Under the pieces are notes generated by a model. It made no database searches. It saw nothing but the letters and a program-made list of their open reading frames with translations, and was not told where the DNA came from. A stretch of 64,000 nt of DNA from Kappaphycus alvarezii. Taxonomy: Eukaryota; Rhodophyta; Florideophyceae; Gigartinales; Solieriaceae. Location of the stretch: NCBI GenBank assembly GCA_002205965.3, contig NADL03000492.1, positions 992,001-1,056,000 on the forward strand, given 5' to 3'. The translations under genes were made by a program, and so were the position numbers. Shown in pieces: positions 41,962 through 52,014 of this stretch (its first letter is position 1; every line of letters starts with the position of its first letter).

Positions 41962-44900
41962 ATGTCTCAACCATCAATAACTCTTGCCAAGGTATCTCTT
42001 GCCCTCACAAATGCCATTCGAGTATGTCCAGCCCCCACAACCGGCCTGTACTCGGACCTTCACGCTGCCTTGGTCTCTATCCTCGCCCCACTCACAGCCG
42101 CCGCCCGTGCCTCAACTTTCCTTCTCACCCCCTGGGAACCCACCCTAGCCCAAGTTCAACAGCTTGCTACCAACATCCACGCCCTTTTCACTCAACCTGA
42201 AAACGAAGACAACCAGCAAACCATCGCTACCATACGCGATTTCATACGAGTTGCCACCGCCCTGCATCTCGCCCTTGACTCACGTGGTTTATACACCGCA
42301 TACTCCCCATCCTTCAATCAGCAACGTCTCTGCGAGAAAATCGCCCTCCTGCTCTCCAACGACAACCCTGACGCCTCCCGCTCCGTTTTTGGTGCTGATG
42401 GTGATCAACTTCATGTTATCTTTCGCGACCTCAACACTTTTTATCTCGCCGTAGAGTCCCTCTTACAAGTCCCCCCCAACCCCGCCGCTTTTGCTGATCA
42501 ATTTCAACGCTTCATCAGGGATCACTCGAGCATGGATGGCCACTCAAATTACCCTTTTTTGTCCCCATGTACACTGCACACTCCAGTAACCGTCAACCGC
42601 TTTCTGACCATTCGTAACCGTATTAATCAACTCCTCAACGGCCCAGATCTTCCAAATCTCCCCATTGATGATGGAAGGGTCGTCGTTAAGCTGTTTCATT
42701 TGCTATGGGGTGGCTCCGATCTTGTTGTTGAGCCGGACGATGTTGACGAAGAGCGCGAGTACATGAAAAGAATCCTCGACTTTGATCTCTCCGGCAGTGA
42801 CATTGGCTTTCCCACCACAATCGGCGCCTCTCCTTTCTCCGTTGTCTATGAGGCCAACTACAAAGTCCCTGATGACGATTGGTCCCAGACCTTATGGCGC
42901 ACCAGGGTTGCCGTCAAGATGTTTCTGCCAGACGCCATTCGCGTCGACAGAGAGCCTTACCTCCGTCAGATCGCTCTGCGCGTAAACACCTTTTCCAACC
43001 CATGTCTGCTCATGGTCCATATGGTTAATTGGCCCCAAGGCATTCTTCCCGATTCAGCTCGGGACTTGAGAATGATCAAGGATGTTTTTGTCGTATCGGA
43101 GCTCATGACCCATAATCTACGTGCCGCCAGGAAATTGCCGGCACTGGCCAGCATTCGTGTCCGCTTAAAGGTCTTGGCCGACGTCGCATCCGCGTTGGCC
43201 TATTTGCATCGTATGGGTGTGGCACACATGGGCGTGACTCCGGAAAACGTCTTGGTCCGCGTCCAGAACGGTGTCTTGTATGGAAATGCAAAGTTGGATA
43301 TCACCAATTTGGTCAAGCATGCTTTGTTTCCGAGCTGGAGGGATCATTTTGCTAATCATACGTGGCTGTACCGCCCACCAGAGAATTTACCTGAGGAAAA
43401 CCTGTTCTTTACGGCTGACTCTTGGTCCTTTGGAGTTTTGGCTTGCTTTTTGATGAGCAGTGGCGGTGAGAGAGATGAGCGCTTTTACGCTGGCCAAACA
43501 TGCAGCAAGAGTCACCGCAAGTTGGTAAGGTCCTGGTGTGGCACTATTGCTAATCAGAAATTGCGGGAGTTCATCACTCCTTGCTTGAGGGAGAACCAGG
43601 AGGACAGGCCAGCGGCGTCACAACTTGCCGAAAAAATGAATGAGCTCTTGCATTCATTTTCAACTTACATTGATTCAAACGAAGATGACGACGTTGTGCT
43701 GGCAAACCTTGACGACACCGGCGGGAGAAGCAGTCAACAGAATGGTCATCCCAGGCATCCGTACAGTGATTCACGTGAGAGGAGGCGCGCTTTCGACTCG
43801 TCCTCTGATGAAAATATGGAAAATGGTAGGGTCTCCTCCGAGTACCAAAGACGGAGTGGAAAGCGCCTCAAGCGCCGGGCGAAAGATGCGTCAAGTTCGG
43901 CGGCGAAGAGAAGACGAATAGCATCGTCGGACTCTGCCGATCCGGATTGGAGCGTAACAAGTGGACCACGGAATAAAAGCCAGGCTGTGCATGCAAGTTC
44001 CTCCACTGGAACGCGCCTGGTCAACGGAAGAAGACAGAGTAAACGAACGTCAGCGCGCAAGGGAAAGCGAAGATCAGCCCAGCTTGATTGGCAGAGTTTA
44101 TCAAACCAAGACGAACCTGGGCTTGATGTGGAGTCTGCGGAGGTGCTTTCCTTGAGACAAGACAGCAGAGGCAGCGGCAAATCTCCCGGTGGGAGAAAAC
44201 CTCCTGACGAGAGGCATGAGAATGATAACGATGTTGTGAATCGCGAGCAAACTCCGAATGGTGTTAATCATAAGAGCCCCAAGCCTAACCTGAATCGAGG
44301 CCCAAATCAATGTTCCTCGGAAGACGATGGTGCGATACTGATTGAGAGAAGAGCTGCTGAGAAATCGTCACAGAGACCAGCGGAAATGAGCACGGGGAAA
44401 TCTTTACCAACCCCAAGCCCGGAAGAGTTGACAAAGGCTGAGGAGATCAACAAGCAAGCAGAGGCCATTTTGGAAAGCGGGCAACCGGGATGTATGGAGA
44501 CGGCCGCTATGCTGTTCAAGCAAGCAGCTGATATGGGCTCGTCTAAAGCACAGGTCAGCTATGGCCATTGCCTCGAGTATTCTCGCGGTGTTCCACAAGA
44601 CTTTGGAGATGCGGCGTACTATTTCCAGCTTGCCGCGGAGCGTGGGAATCCTCACGGCCAGTTGAAGATTGGTCTTTGCCACGAGTTTGGGAGGGGCACC
44701 AAAAAAGACTACAAAGTTGCTGCTGAATGGTACAGAAGGGCAGCCGAACAAGGTAATAATCAGGCTCAGGTGAATCTTGGTATCGCGTACCAACATGGAA
44801 GAGGTACTAGAGTTGACTACTCGAAAGCCGCCGAGTTATACACGATGGCAGCGGAGGCTGGCCTTGTGGTTGCAAAACTAAATCTAGGCGTCTTGTATGA

Positions 44901-46713
44901 CGAAGGCCGCGGTGTCCCGCGGGACCCATCCAAAGCCTTTTCATTGTATCAACAGGCTGCTGTCGAGGAAAGTGACTCCGCTATGCTCAACCTAGCTGTT
45001 TGCTATCAGAGAGGGCGGGGATGCGAAAGAGATTTGCAGAAGGCAGCGTTGATGTTCACTAAGGCTGCTGAAAGAGGAAACGTTGCGGCTATGTTCAAGG
45101 CAGGCCAGTGCTATGAGAACGGTGAGGGTGTTACTGTCGACGCAGAGAGAGCAGCACGCTTTTACAGGTGCGCCGCCGAAAAAGATGACTTGCCTGCTAT
45201 GTACAACCTCGGTAGGCTTTACATGAGAGGTTTTGGTGTCGAGAAGGATGATTCTAAGGCTTTCAGGCTATTCGAGGCTGCGTCCAATAATGGCCACATC
45301 CCAGCAACTGTTATGCTTGCTTGGTGTTACGACAACTCAATTGGTACGAAAGAAAGCCCGGAAAAAGCCCTACAATGCTACAGGAAGGCGGTGCGACACG
45401 GGAACCCGAGAGCAAAGGTGTTCTTGGGCTACAAGTACGAGATGGGAATTGGGGTGAAAGTGAACAAGAGTATTGCCGTGCGATTATACCGAGAGTCGGC
45501 TGCAGCTGGCTGTCCGAAAGGCGAGACAGCGCTCGGTCAATGCTACCAGTTTGGATATGGTATGGAGAAATGTATCACAACAGCCGTTGGGCTATACGAG
45601 AAGGCTGTAGAGAAGGGCGACGACGGTGCTTGCGAAGAACTCGGGAAGCTGTGCAGAGATGGGGCCGAGGTTGAGCGCGATGAGGAGAAGGCGTTCAAAT
45701 GCTTCAAAATTGGCGCTGAAGCTGGGAATATGACCTGCATGTTGAACTACGGGGAGTTTCTGTTTTATGGTAAAGGGACTGAGAAAAACGTGAAAGATGC
45801 CATTGTGTGGTTCAAGAATGCTGCGAAGAAGAAATGTGCGGAGGCTTTTCGGTGGCTCGGAGACTGCTACTCGGATGGATCTGGGGTTGAATTAGACTTC
45901 TCCAAGGCGGCACAGTGTTTCCAGAGAGGGGCCGAGTTGGGGAGCACGGTGGCCCAAACTAGCCTGGGTGTGTGTTACGAAAACGGCCAAGGCGTACAAG
46001 TAGACGCGAGCAAGGCGGTAGAGTTGTATCGAAAGGCGTCTGCAAAGGGGAACTTGACGGCGACAAACAACCTGGGAATTTTGTATGAGAAAGGGGAGCT
46101 TGTCAGACAAGACTACACCAAGGCCTTTAAATATTACCAAAAAGCACGGCATGGTGGAAATGTGGATTCCATTTGCAATCTTGCTGACTGCTATGCAAAC
46201 GGTCATGGGGTGGTAAAGAATGTCAAGAAGGCGTTTGAGCTTTATCAGGAGGCGTCAGACCTGGGACAAGTGGGTGCACAATGCGAATTAGGTGCATGCT
46301 ATTACTATGGGCGAGGGGTTGAAACCGACTTTGCAAAGGCTGTGGAATTGTTTCGAAAGGCAAGTGGGTCTGAACCTGAAGCAGTGCGACATCTAGGGAC
46401 TGCGTACTACGACGGGAACGGTGTGGAGCAAGATCTGAACAAGGCGTATGAGCTGTTTGTTCAAGCGAGTGAGTCTGGAAATGACGACGCGTTTCTGAAT
46501 GTGGCAGTGTGTTGGGAATATGGGCAGGGGGTGGACAAGGACGTCGGGAAGGCGGCAGGGTTTTATCGCAGGGCGATGGAAAATGGAAACAAGACTGCGG
46601 CAAGATGTCTTGGAAATTTCTATATGCAGGGTATTGGGGTTGAAAAGGACGAAAAGGAAGCTTTCCGGCTGTTTAGATTGAACCCTATGACGATGGATGA
46701 GATCTTGTCCTAA
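41962..46713 (+). CDS. Pseudokinase fused to about 20 Sel1 repeats
   Basis: 1583 residues, single exon. Residues about 280-560 form a protein-kinase-like fold: VAVKMF with the ATP-binding Lys (about 318), YLHRMGVAHMGVTPENVLV where HRD is HMG (about 422-424), and KLDITN in place of DFG, so catalytic Asp and metal-binding Asp are both missing. FTADSWSFGVLACFLMSSGG is the F-helix region. Residues 600-830 are low complexity, Ser/Arg-rich. From about 857 to the end come around 20 consecutive 36-residue Sel1 repeats of the form LG-CY-xGxGV-xDxxKAxxxYxxAAExGN. Sel1 arrays act as scaffolds (for example in ER-associated degradation and signalling). The combination suggests a signalling scaffold; partners are unknown. 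No signal peptide or membrane segment is seen. Confidence 0.85.
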   Translation: MSQPSITLAKVSLALTNAIRVCPAPTTGLYSDLHAALVSILAPLTAAARASTFLLTPWEPTLAQVQQLATNIHALFTQPENEDNQQTIATIRDFIRVATALHLALDSRGLYTAYSPSFNQQRLCEKIALLLSNDNPDASRSVFGADGDQLHVIFRDLNTFYLAVESLLQVPPNPAAFADQFQRFIRDHSSMDGHSNYPFLSPCTLHTPVTVNRFLTIRNRINQLLNGPDLPNLPIDDGRVVVKLFHLLWGGSDLVVEPDDVDEEREYMKRILDFDLSGSDIGFPTTIGASPFSVVYEANYKVPDDDWSQTLWRTRVAVKMFLPDAIRVDREPYLRQIALRVNTFSNPCLLMVHMVNWPQGILPDSARDLRMIKDVFVVSELMTHNLRAARKLPALASIRVRLKVLADVASALAYLHRMGVAHMGVTPENVLVRVQNGVLYGNAKLDITNLVKHALFPSWRDHFANHTWLYRPPENLPEENLFFTADSWSFGVLACFLMSSGGERDERFYAGQTCSKSHRKLVRSWCGTIANQKLREFITPCLRENQEDRPAASQLAEKMNELLHSFSTYIDSNEDDDVVLANLDDTGGRSSQQNGHPRHPYSDSRERRRAFDSSSDENMENGRVSSEYQRRSGKRLKRRAKDASSSAAKRRRIASSDSADPDWSVTSGPRNKSQAVHASSSTGTRLVNGRRQSKRTSARKGKRRSAQLDWQSLSNQDEPGLDVESAEVLSLRQDSRGSGKSPGGRKPPDERHENDNDVVNREQTPNGVNHKSPKPNLNRGPNQCSSEDDGAILIERRAAEKSSQRPAEMSTGKSLPTPSPEELTKAEEINKQAEAILESGQPGCMETAAMLFKQAADMGSSKAQVSYGHCLEYSRGVPQDFGDAAYYFQLAAERGNPHGQLKIGLCHEFGRGTKKDYKVAAEWYRRAAEQGNNQAQVNLGIAYQHGRGTRVDYSKAAELYTMAAEAGLVVAKLNLGVLYDEGRGVPRDPSKAFSLYQQAAVEESDSAMLNLAVCYQRGRGCERDLQKAALMFTKAAERGNVAAMFKAGQCYENGEGVTVDAERAARFYRCAAEKDDLPAMYNLGRLYMRGFGVEKDDSKAFRLFEAASNNGHIPATVMLAWCYDNSIGTKESPEKALQCYRKAVRHGNPRAKVFLGYKYEMGIGVKVNKSIAVRLYRESAAAGCPKGETALGQCYQFGYGMEKCITTAVGLYEKAVEKGDDGACEELGKLCRDGAEVERDEEKAFKCFKIGAEAGNMTCMLNYGEFLFYGKGTEKNVKDAIVWFKNAAKKKCAEAFRWLGDCYSDGSGVELDFSKAAQCFQRGAELGSTVAQTSLGVCYENGQGVQVDASKAVELYRKASAKGNLTATNNLGILYEKGELVRQDYTKAFKYYQKARHGGNVDSICNLADCYANGHGVVKNVKKAFELYQEASDLGQVGAQCELGACYYYGRGVETDFAKAVELFRKASGSEPEAVRHLGTAYYDGNGVEQDLNKAYELFVQASESGNDDAFLNVAVCWEYGQGVDKDVGKAAGFYRRAMENGNKTAARCLGNFYMQGIGVEKDEKEAFRLFRLNPMTMDEILS

Positions 46714-47117
46714 GTTTCACCCTGCAATACCTCAGAAGCATATAACTTATTCCCACGTTTTACGTTTGTACATGTAGCTCGCTATAGACAGCAGTTGCGG
46801 AGTCATTGGCAAGTAATGAAGTTGACAATGTTGTAACTAAATGATCTTGTAAACTCGTATATAGCATTATCCGCATCAAGCGAATCCACGACCATTGCAC
46901 AACTAGGCGCACGACAACCTTATCAAGTGACGGATCAGACTGGCAGCAAGGCCACTCTCGAAAAGCGCAAATCTCCGCCGCCACGTCGATCACCACCGGT
47001 CGCATGCCCACTCACCCTCCGCAAGGCTGCTTTGTGCACCAAATACAGGCCAAGAGACGCAACCCAGTGACTGAAACGCTCTGCGAGGGCAAAAAAAAGC
47101 AGTTGAACAAGACAAAC
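46714..47117. other. Convergent 3' spacer between Sel1 gene and RPB10
   Basis: About 400 bp of 3' untranslated sequence of two convergent genes; no frame or repeat stands out. Confidence 0.5.
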
Positions 47118-47345
47118 TCAAGCGGCGGTGGCATCTTTTGGGGCGGCACCGTTGGTGTTGTAGTTGAGAAGCTTCTCGATCAATTCGACGTGGGTGAGAA
47201 TCATACGTCTGCAACAGTAGCGGGTCAACTTTAGGTTGTCCATGGCCTCGCCTTCAGAGTACTGTTGCTTGACCAATTGGACGTACATGTCCCATTTGTT
47301 GCCAATTACCTTGCCGCAGGTGAAGCAGCGGATGGGGATGATCAT
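47118..47345 (-). CDS. RPB10: RNA polymerase I/II/III subunit RPABC5 (Rpb10)
   Basis: 75 residues starting [20 protein letters not shown], with the CFTCGK zinc pair and the second pair in [20 protein letters not shown]. This is one of the most conserved small subunits shared by the three nuclear RNA polymerases; the zinc bundle anchors the large subunits during assembly. The length fits (usually 65-75) with a short extra tail [15 protein letters not shown]. Single exon. It is divergent from the plastid-protein gene at 47975. Confidence 0.96.
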   Translation of the reverse strand: MIIPIRCFTCGKVIGNKWDMYVQLVKQQYSEGEAMDNLKLTRYCCRRMILTHVELIEKLLNYNTNGAAPKDATAA

Positions 47346-47974
47346 CGGTGCGTGTGGACGGTATGAGGTGGCGGGGGTGTAAAGGGTGGGTTGGTGGTGA
47401 CGACGGGATTTGGGTCAGCGGCGGCTTTGGCGACTGGTGCGCTCTTGGGTGCGGTGTTGCGCCAGATAGCGGACGGTGGGGGAAAGGGCTCAAATGTGTC
47501 GACGGCCAAAAGGTTTCCCGTCGGGGGTATGAGGACAGCAATGTATAGTTTGTACCGTAGTACAAATTTTGTACCCTTTTAAGGTTACAGTATGGCTGGC
47601 CGGATTGATCCACGCAGACGCCCAAGATCAAATGGTCATTTCATTGATCCAATACTGGTTACAAAATAGAATCCGTGATCGAATGTATTGTTTACACGTG
47701 TCATATTGAGAAATGATGATCTCGTCTGCAATCTCCACACCTGTTCATGTTGATGTCAACATTTACATGCGATTCCATTTCGTCCATGGCGCTTGACGGC
47801 GTGAAACTAGCAAGCGGTGGGGAGTAGAGTGACAGAGTCGCAGCTCCTAGCCGGTAAAGTCCTCCCCAGCACTCACTCTCCGCGTGAACTTTCCTCACTT
47901 TTCCGCGCATCCATCCGCCGCATCCTTCTTCAACCCCTCCCGCTTTCCCTCCTCTATCAACTCTGCTCCCTACC
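47346..47974. promoter_or_regulatory. Bidirectional spacer between RPB10 and the plastid-protein gene
   Basis: About 630 bp. A GTAC-rich cluster (GTTTGTACCGTAGTACAAATTTTGTACCC core at about 47548-47576, given here in part only) lies in the middle. CT-rich sequence precedes the plus-strand start. No gene in between. Confidence 0.4.
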
Positions 47975-49318
47975 ATGGCTTTTACAGGACCTCCCTGCAC
48001 ACCCGGCCTCCGCACCTCCTCATTTCTCCCTACACGCCACAGTCAACCTCCGCCATCCACTCGCCAAACTCCACGTCCAGCCCGACTTTCAAACATCTCA
48101 GCCCAGCTAGTAGGCATGCCCGAAGGTTTCGGTCAGAACATCTCCCCCGATGACAACGAGATTCTTCTTGCCGAACTCCGCTACTCAGACCCCGACCGTC
48201 TCCCCGCCCTGGTTCAAGGTTCCCTTGCAAAGCTTGACGAGTCCTTTTACGCCTTTCTCGAGGAAAAAATCAACTCGTCTACTGATATCCCGGAGCGTGA
48301 AACTTTGCGCATGTTGCGCGATGCCATTACCGATATTATGAAGACATTGTACAAGGAGTATGAATCTAACAGTGCGGACGCTACGTCCAACCAGGGTACG
48401 GAGGACAGCGCTCCCGCTATAGATGTCTCTGCGGGTGGCGAGGAGGTGGCCACTGCTACATATGATGAGCTTATTGATCAGTTGACCCAGGCAAACGATG
48501 TCCATGTTGCAGTCAATGCGTCTTATGACCGTGTCGATTTGCGTTTACTGGAACGCCTGGGCGAGAGGATTGCCGGCGGGAAGGGCTCTGCCGCGCAGCT
48601 CGTCGCCGTAAGGGATGCAATCAACAAGGCTATGAATGAGCGCATGACCCGTGCCATGGAGTCTGTGAAATCTGTCTTGGCGGCGCGGGAACCTGCTGCT
48701 ATGAGGAAAGAGGTGGACTTGTTGGCGAGGAAGGGCAAGATTGATGATGCTTTTATTTTGTTGTTGCAGGCTAATTTGGAACAGGCGCAAAACGCAGGAG
48801 CGGATCAGGCTGTGAGTGTCATGAAAATCGTTTTGGACCATGCGTCGGCAGTGAAGGAGATTAGATTGGAGCCGGAGATTCGATTGTTGCGTTCGTTGTT
48901 GAGGACGGACGATTCCACTGCGAGGATTGAGATGTTGATGGAGGGGCTCAAGCCGAGAGCAACTGTGAATAGTGAAGACGGAAAGAAGTCTACTCAAGTA
49001 GCAAGAGTAAATGGGAAGAAATTTGTCACTGCCTTGCGGAGGTTGATTGAGGAGTTTGGAAACGTGGATGAAAAATTTGTGCTGAAGCTGTCGCAGATTG
49101 GGGAGGAGAGCGAGAAGGTCGCCCGGAAATTGTTTGACATGGAGGGCAAGGATGTCCAGGACTTGCAAGATGAAGCATTCCACAAGCGGACGGTGTCGGT
49201 TTGGGATTTGGAACGGATTGAAATAGAGGAGGAAGTTAAGGGAAGAGAGGCGGCATGGGAAGGGAGACTGGGGCCAATCCCTGAGGGATTTGGCGAGGAC
49301 GGCAAATTGGAGGTGTAG
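47975..49318 (+). CDS. Predicted plastid-targeted helical protein, function unknown
   Basis: 447 residues, single exon. The first about 45 residues are rich in Pro, Ser, Thr and Arg and almost free of acidic residues (MAFTGPPCTPGLRTSSFLPT), as in a plastid transit peptide; the mature protein would begin near MPEGFGQNISPDDNEILLAE. The rest is mainly charged helix: LVQGSLAKLDESFYAFLEEK, LLARKGKIDDAFILLLQANL, LEPEIRLLRSLLRTDD, and VARKLFDMEGKDVQDLQDEA. The layout recalls the uncharacterised chloroplast protein family of Arabidopsis At4g37920, but that is from memory of general pattern and is tentative. It supports a photosynthetic host. An alternative is mitochondrial targeting. Confidence 0.6.
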   Translation: MAFTGPPCTPGLRTSSFLPTRHSQPPPSTRQTPRPARLSNISAQLVGMPEGFGQNISPDDNEILLAELRYSDPDRLPALVQGSLAKLDESFYAFLEEKINSSTDIPERETLRMLRDAITDIMKTLYKEYESNSADATSNQGTEDSAPAIDVSAGGEEVATATYDELIDQLTQANDVHVAVNASYDRVDLRLLERLGERIAGGKGSAAQLVAVRDAINKAMNERMTRAMESVKSVLAAREPAAMRKEVDLLARKGKIDDAFILLLQANLEQAQNAGADQAVSVMKIVLDHASAVKEIRLEPEIRLLRSLLRTDDSTARIEMLMEGLKPRATVNSEDGKKSTQVARVNGKKFVTALRRLIEEFGNVDEKFVLKLSQIGEESEKVARKLFDMEGKDVQDLQDEAFHKRTVSVWDLERIEIEEEVKGREAAWEGRLGPIPEGFGEDGKLEV

Positions 49319-49976
49319 ATTCGGCTGTGATTATGTTGTGGCAGGATTTGACGAACAAGGGGGTTGGGGTGGTAGAACGCGGGGGTTCGCGATTGGGCAT
49401 GCTTGCAGCGTAGAGGTGGGCCTTGAGAGCACGGAGGTTGGGCACGGAGGGGGGTTTGATTGTTGAGATTAGCTCATGAACAGCCATTCCATTTGTATCT
49501 AGCGAAACCTGGTCTCCAACCATTCTTTTAAAGTCGCTCGGCGACGGATCGGGTACATCTCACGGGCTGGGTTTGATAGGTGGTAAGACATTTCTGTCAA
49601 GACACAGGCTTGGCTCGATGTTTAAATTTAGGAAAGGGAAGAGCCGGACAAGCTCAGTGCCTTGCGTGGCTTTTTGTTCGAAAGAAATCTGAGGTCTACA
49701 AGACCAACTAGATTGAGAAAGCAGAAACCATCAGAGTGCGACAAGGTCATGAGGAGCAAAGCGATACTACCGCGGTAGCTGGCACAATAAAAATGCGTTG
49801 ACATATCAGCTGTTTACCATAATGGCGAGGCAACGCAGACGCTTTTTTCTACAACGGCGCCGTGGCGCATCAAGCCTACAAAAGGGACGCACGACACGGC
49901 AGCAATTACGCACAGAGCCCGACGACGACACCATATGGGACCAAAGTGATTAATGCCAACCTTCGTTGCAAAGGGA
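49319..49976. other. Convergent spacer between plastid-protein gene and RPS18
   Basis: About 650 bp. A minus-strand frame of 95 codons (49523-49236) overlaps the end of the plastid-protein gene; it begins MVGDQVSLDTNGMAVHELIS and is mildly protein-like, but has no recognised family. No other feature. Confidence 0.35.
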
Positions 49977-50441
49977 TCATGCCTTCTTCTTTGAGACACC
50001 AACAGTACGACCGCGACGGCCAGTTGTCTTTGTATGCTGACCACGGACACGCAGTCCGAAATAATGCCTCATGCCCCTGTGAGAACGGATCTTACGCAAA
50101 CGGTCAAGGTCCTCACGCATCTTAAAGTCAAGTTGATTCGCAATAAGCTGGCTGGTTTTCCCGTCTTTAAAATCACGTTGACGATTGAGAAAGTAGTCGG
50201 GGATCTTGAACTGGCGCGGGTTTTGAATGATGGTGACGATTCGGTCAATCTCCTCGTTGGATAACGAGCCGGCACGTTTGGTGAGGTCGACGTCGGCCTT
50301 TTTGAGGACGAGGTTGGAGAACCGACGGCCGACTCCTTTGATGGCGGTCAGGGCGTACATGACCTTTTGGCGTCCGTCGATGTTGGTGTTGAGCACGCGA
50401 AGAATGTGTTGAAAGTCCTCGCCTTCCATTACAACCGCCAT
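49977..50441 (-). CDS. RPS18: 40S ribosomal protein S18 (uS13)
   Basis: 154 residues; [60 protein letters not shown] and the C-terminus [20 protein letters not shown], ending [13 protein letters not shown]. These are hallmark uS13 sequences: the helix-turn-helix and the basic tail that reaches the P-site tRNA on the 40S head. I chose the Met at 50441 ([14 protein letters not shown]), which gives the usual length; 25 upstream codons in frame are Pro-rich and not family-like. Met5 is an alternative. Single exon, divergent from the REX4-like gene. Confidence 0.96.
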   Translation of the reverse strand: MAVVMEGEDFQHILRVLNTNIDGRQKVMYALTAIKGVGRRFSNLVLKKADVDLTKRAGSLSNEEIDRIVTIIQNPRQFKIPDYFLNRQRDFKDGKTSQLIANQLDFKMREDLDRLRKIRSHRGMRHYFGLRVRGQHTKTTGRRGRTVGVSKKKA

Positions 50442-50849
50442 GTTGAAGAGCGGGAGAGAGGGAGCCGGAGGTGGGGGGAGGGACGTTGGCTGGATTAACG
50501 GGAACGATGGAGACAACTGTAGTTTGATCGCGGATGAGGTGCAGGAATTGCAGTCGAACTACAGGGGCGCAGCGAATAAAGGGGCACAGTCGTACAAGTC
50601 GTCGGTGTTGGGACGACGGCGGGATGAGTATGGACAGGTGCACAAAATTACCAAAAAATCCAAATTTCACACAACCCAGCAAAATTGGCTCAAATACCCC
50701 ACCGCGATTCTACAATCTGCATCTGTGATCCAATCTAGTCAACCCCAACCTACGTTGCTGACAATTCCAAACGTCTAATCAACCTGCGCTCACTCCCCCC
50801 GTCGCCTCCAAAATCTCTCTGGCAAAGACTCTGGAGCACAGGACACGCA
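50442..50849. promoter_or_regulatory. Bidirectional spacer between RPS18 and REX4-like gene
   Basis: About 400 bp between divergent starts. No TATA box is obvious. No frame is supported. Confidence 0.4.
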
Positions 50850-51785
50850 ATGCATTCGCACGAGGACGTGGTGCAAGCGGCGGTGCGTCAGGCGCTGGCG
50901 AATGAGCGGGCGATGGCTGAGGCGGACGGGGATGGTAACGCAGGGGATGCATCCGGGAGCGGGAATCTAAAGGACGGAGGCAAGGAGGGTGAACGCGTGG
51001 AAGGAAAAGGCGGGAAGGTTGCAAAGAGGGGACGGAAGAAAAGGGTGGCAGAGGTGGATGCGAATTGGAAAAAGTTGCAAAAGGTTGTGGGAAAGGGGAA
51101 GGGAGGGGGGAGAAGGGTGGGAACGAGGAGGGAGGGTGCGGGGGAGGGGGGGGGTAAGAGGGGGGAGGAGGTTAAAGTGAGTGCGTTTATGAAGCGACGA
51201 GTTGCGGAGACGGACAAAGTGTCTAAGGTTGTGGCGTTGGATTGCGAGATGGTGGGGGTGGGGGAGGGGGGACGGGAGGATGCATTGGGACGTGTATCGG
51301 TGGTGAATTATGCGGGGGATGTATTGTATGACAAGTTTGTCAAGGTGAGGGAACCGGTGACTGATTACAGGACGCAGTGGTCGGGGATTCGAAAGGAAGA
51401 TGTGAGTGTGGAGTCGAGCGAGGCGGTGGAGTTGTGGGAGGCACAGAAGAAAGTCGGGGAGCTGGTGAAGGGGCGGGTGGTGGTGGGACATGCGCTGGGG
51501 AATGACTGGAGGGTTTTGAGATTGAGACATCCGCGCTGGAAGGTGAGGGATACGGCGGTGTGGTATGCTAGGCTGTGGAGGAGGACCAAGGGGAGGAGGG
51601 CGGCCAAGGGACCTGCGTTGAGGGAGGTGGTGAGTCGGGTGTTGGGGGTGGATAAGTTTCAGGGTGGTGAGCATGATAGTTGTGAGGATGCTAGAGCGGC
51701 GCTTATGTTGTATAAGAGGAATCGCGCGGAGTGGGAGAAGGAGGTTCGAGAGAGGGGAGTTGGGCGTAAGCGTGTGAGGGGATGA
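50850..51785 (+). CDS. REX4-like 3'-5' RNA exonuclease (DEDDh)
   Basis: 311 residues. A Gly/Lys/Arg-rich N-terminus of about 115 residues suits nucleolar targeting. The exonuclease domain has Exo I VVALDCEMVGVGEGG (about 127-141, catalytic Asp and Glu), SVVNYAGDVLYDKFVKV, the TDYRTQWSGI substrate loop typical of the REX4/ISG20 group, Exo II VVVGHALGNDWRVL with Asp, and Exo III GGEHDSCEDARAALMLYK with His and Asp (about 272-285). REX4 trims rRNA precursors (ITS1) in yeast. Coding G-richness is strong (runs of GGGGGG), unlike neighbours. Single exon. Confidence 0.88.
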   Translation: MHSHEDVVQAAVRQALANERAMAEADGDGNAGDASGSGNLKDGGKEGERVEGKGGKVAKRGRKKRVAEVDANWKKLQKVVGKGKGGGRRVGTRREGAGEGGGKRGEEVKVSAFMKRRVAETDKVSKVVALDCEMVGVGEGGREDALGRVSVVNYAGDVLYDKFVKVREPVTDYRTQWSGIRKEDVSVESSEAVELWEAQKKVGELVKGRVVVGHALGNDWRVLRLRHPRWKVRDTAVWYARLWRRTKGRRAAKGPALREVVSRVLGVDKFQGGEHDSCEDARAALMLYKRNRAEWEKEVRERGVGRKRVRG

Positions 51786-52014
51786 GAGGGGGTTTGGTTT
51801 GATTGAATGGGATGGGGTCGGGAGTTTGGGGCCTGATGGGGATGGCGGGGGAGGGAGGAGTAGTTGAGTTGGAACAGCAGGGATGACGTGGGGAGATGGC
51901 GATGATGATAGCTGGTTGGTGGGCGGAAATTTGTCGCTAGTTTTATTTGTGATTCTGGATGCGGGACCGCTTGGCCACACGAGGGCAAAGTAAATGGCCG
52001 TTTTTAGAAAATAA
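51786..52014. other. Spacer between REX4-like gene and ProRS
   Basis: Short head-to-tail spacer; it must hold the 3' end of one gene and the promoter of the next. Nothing else. Confidence 0.5.
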
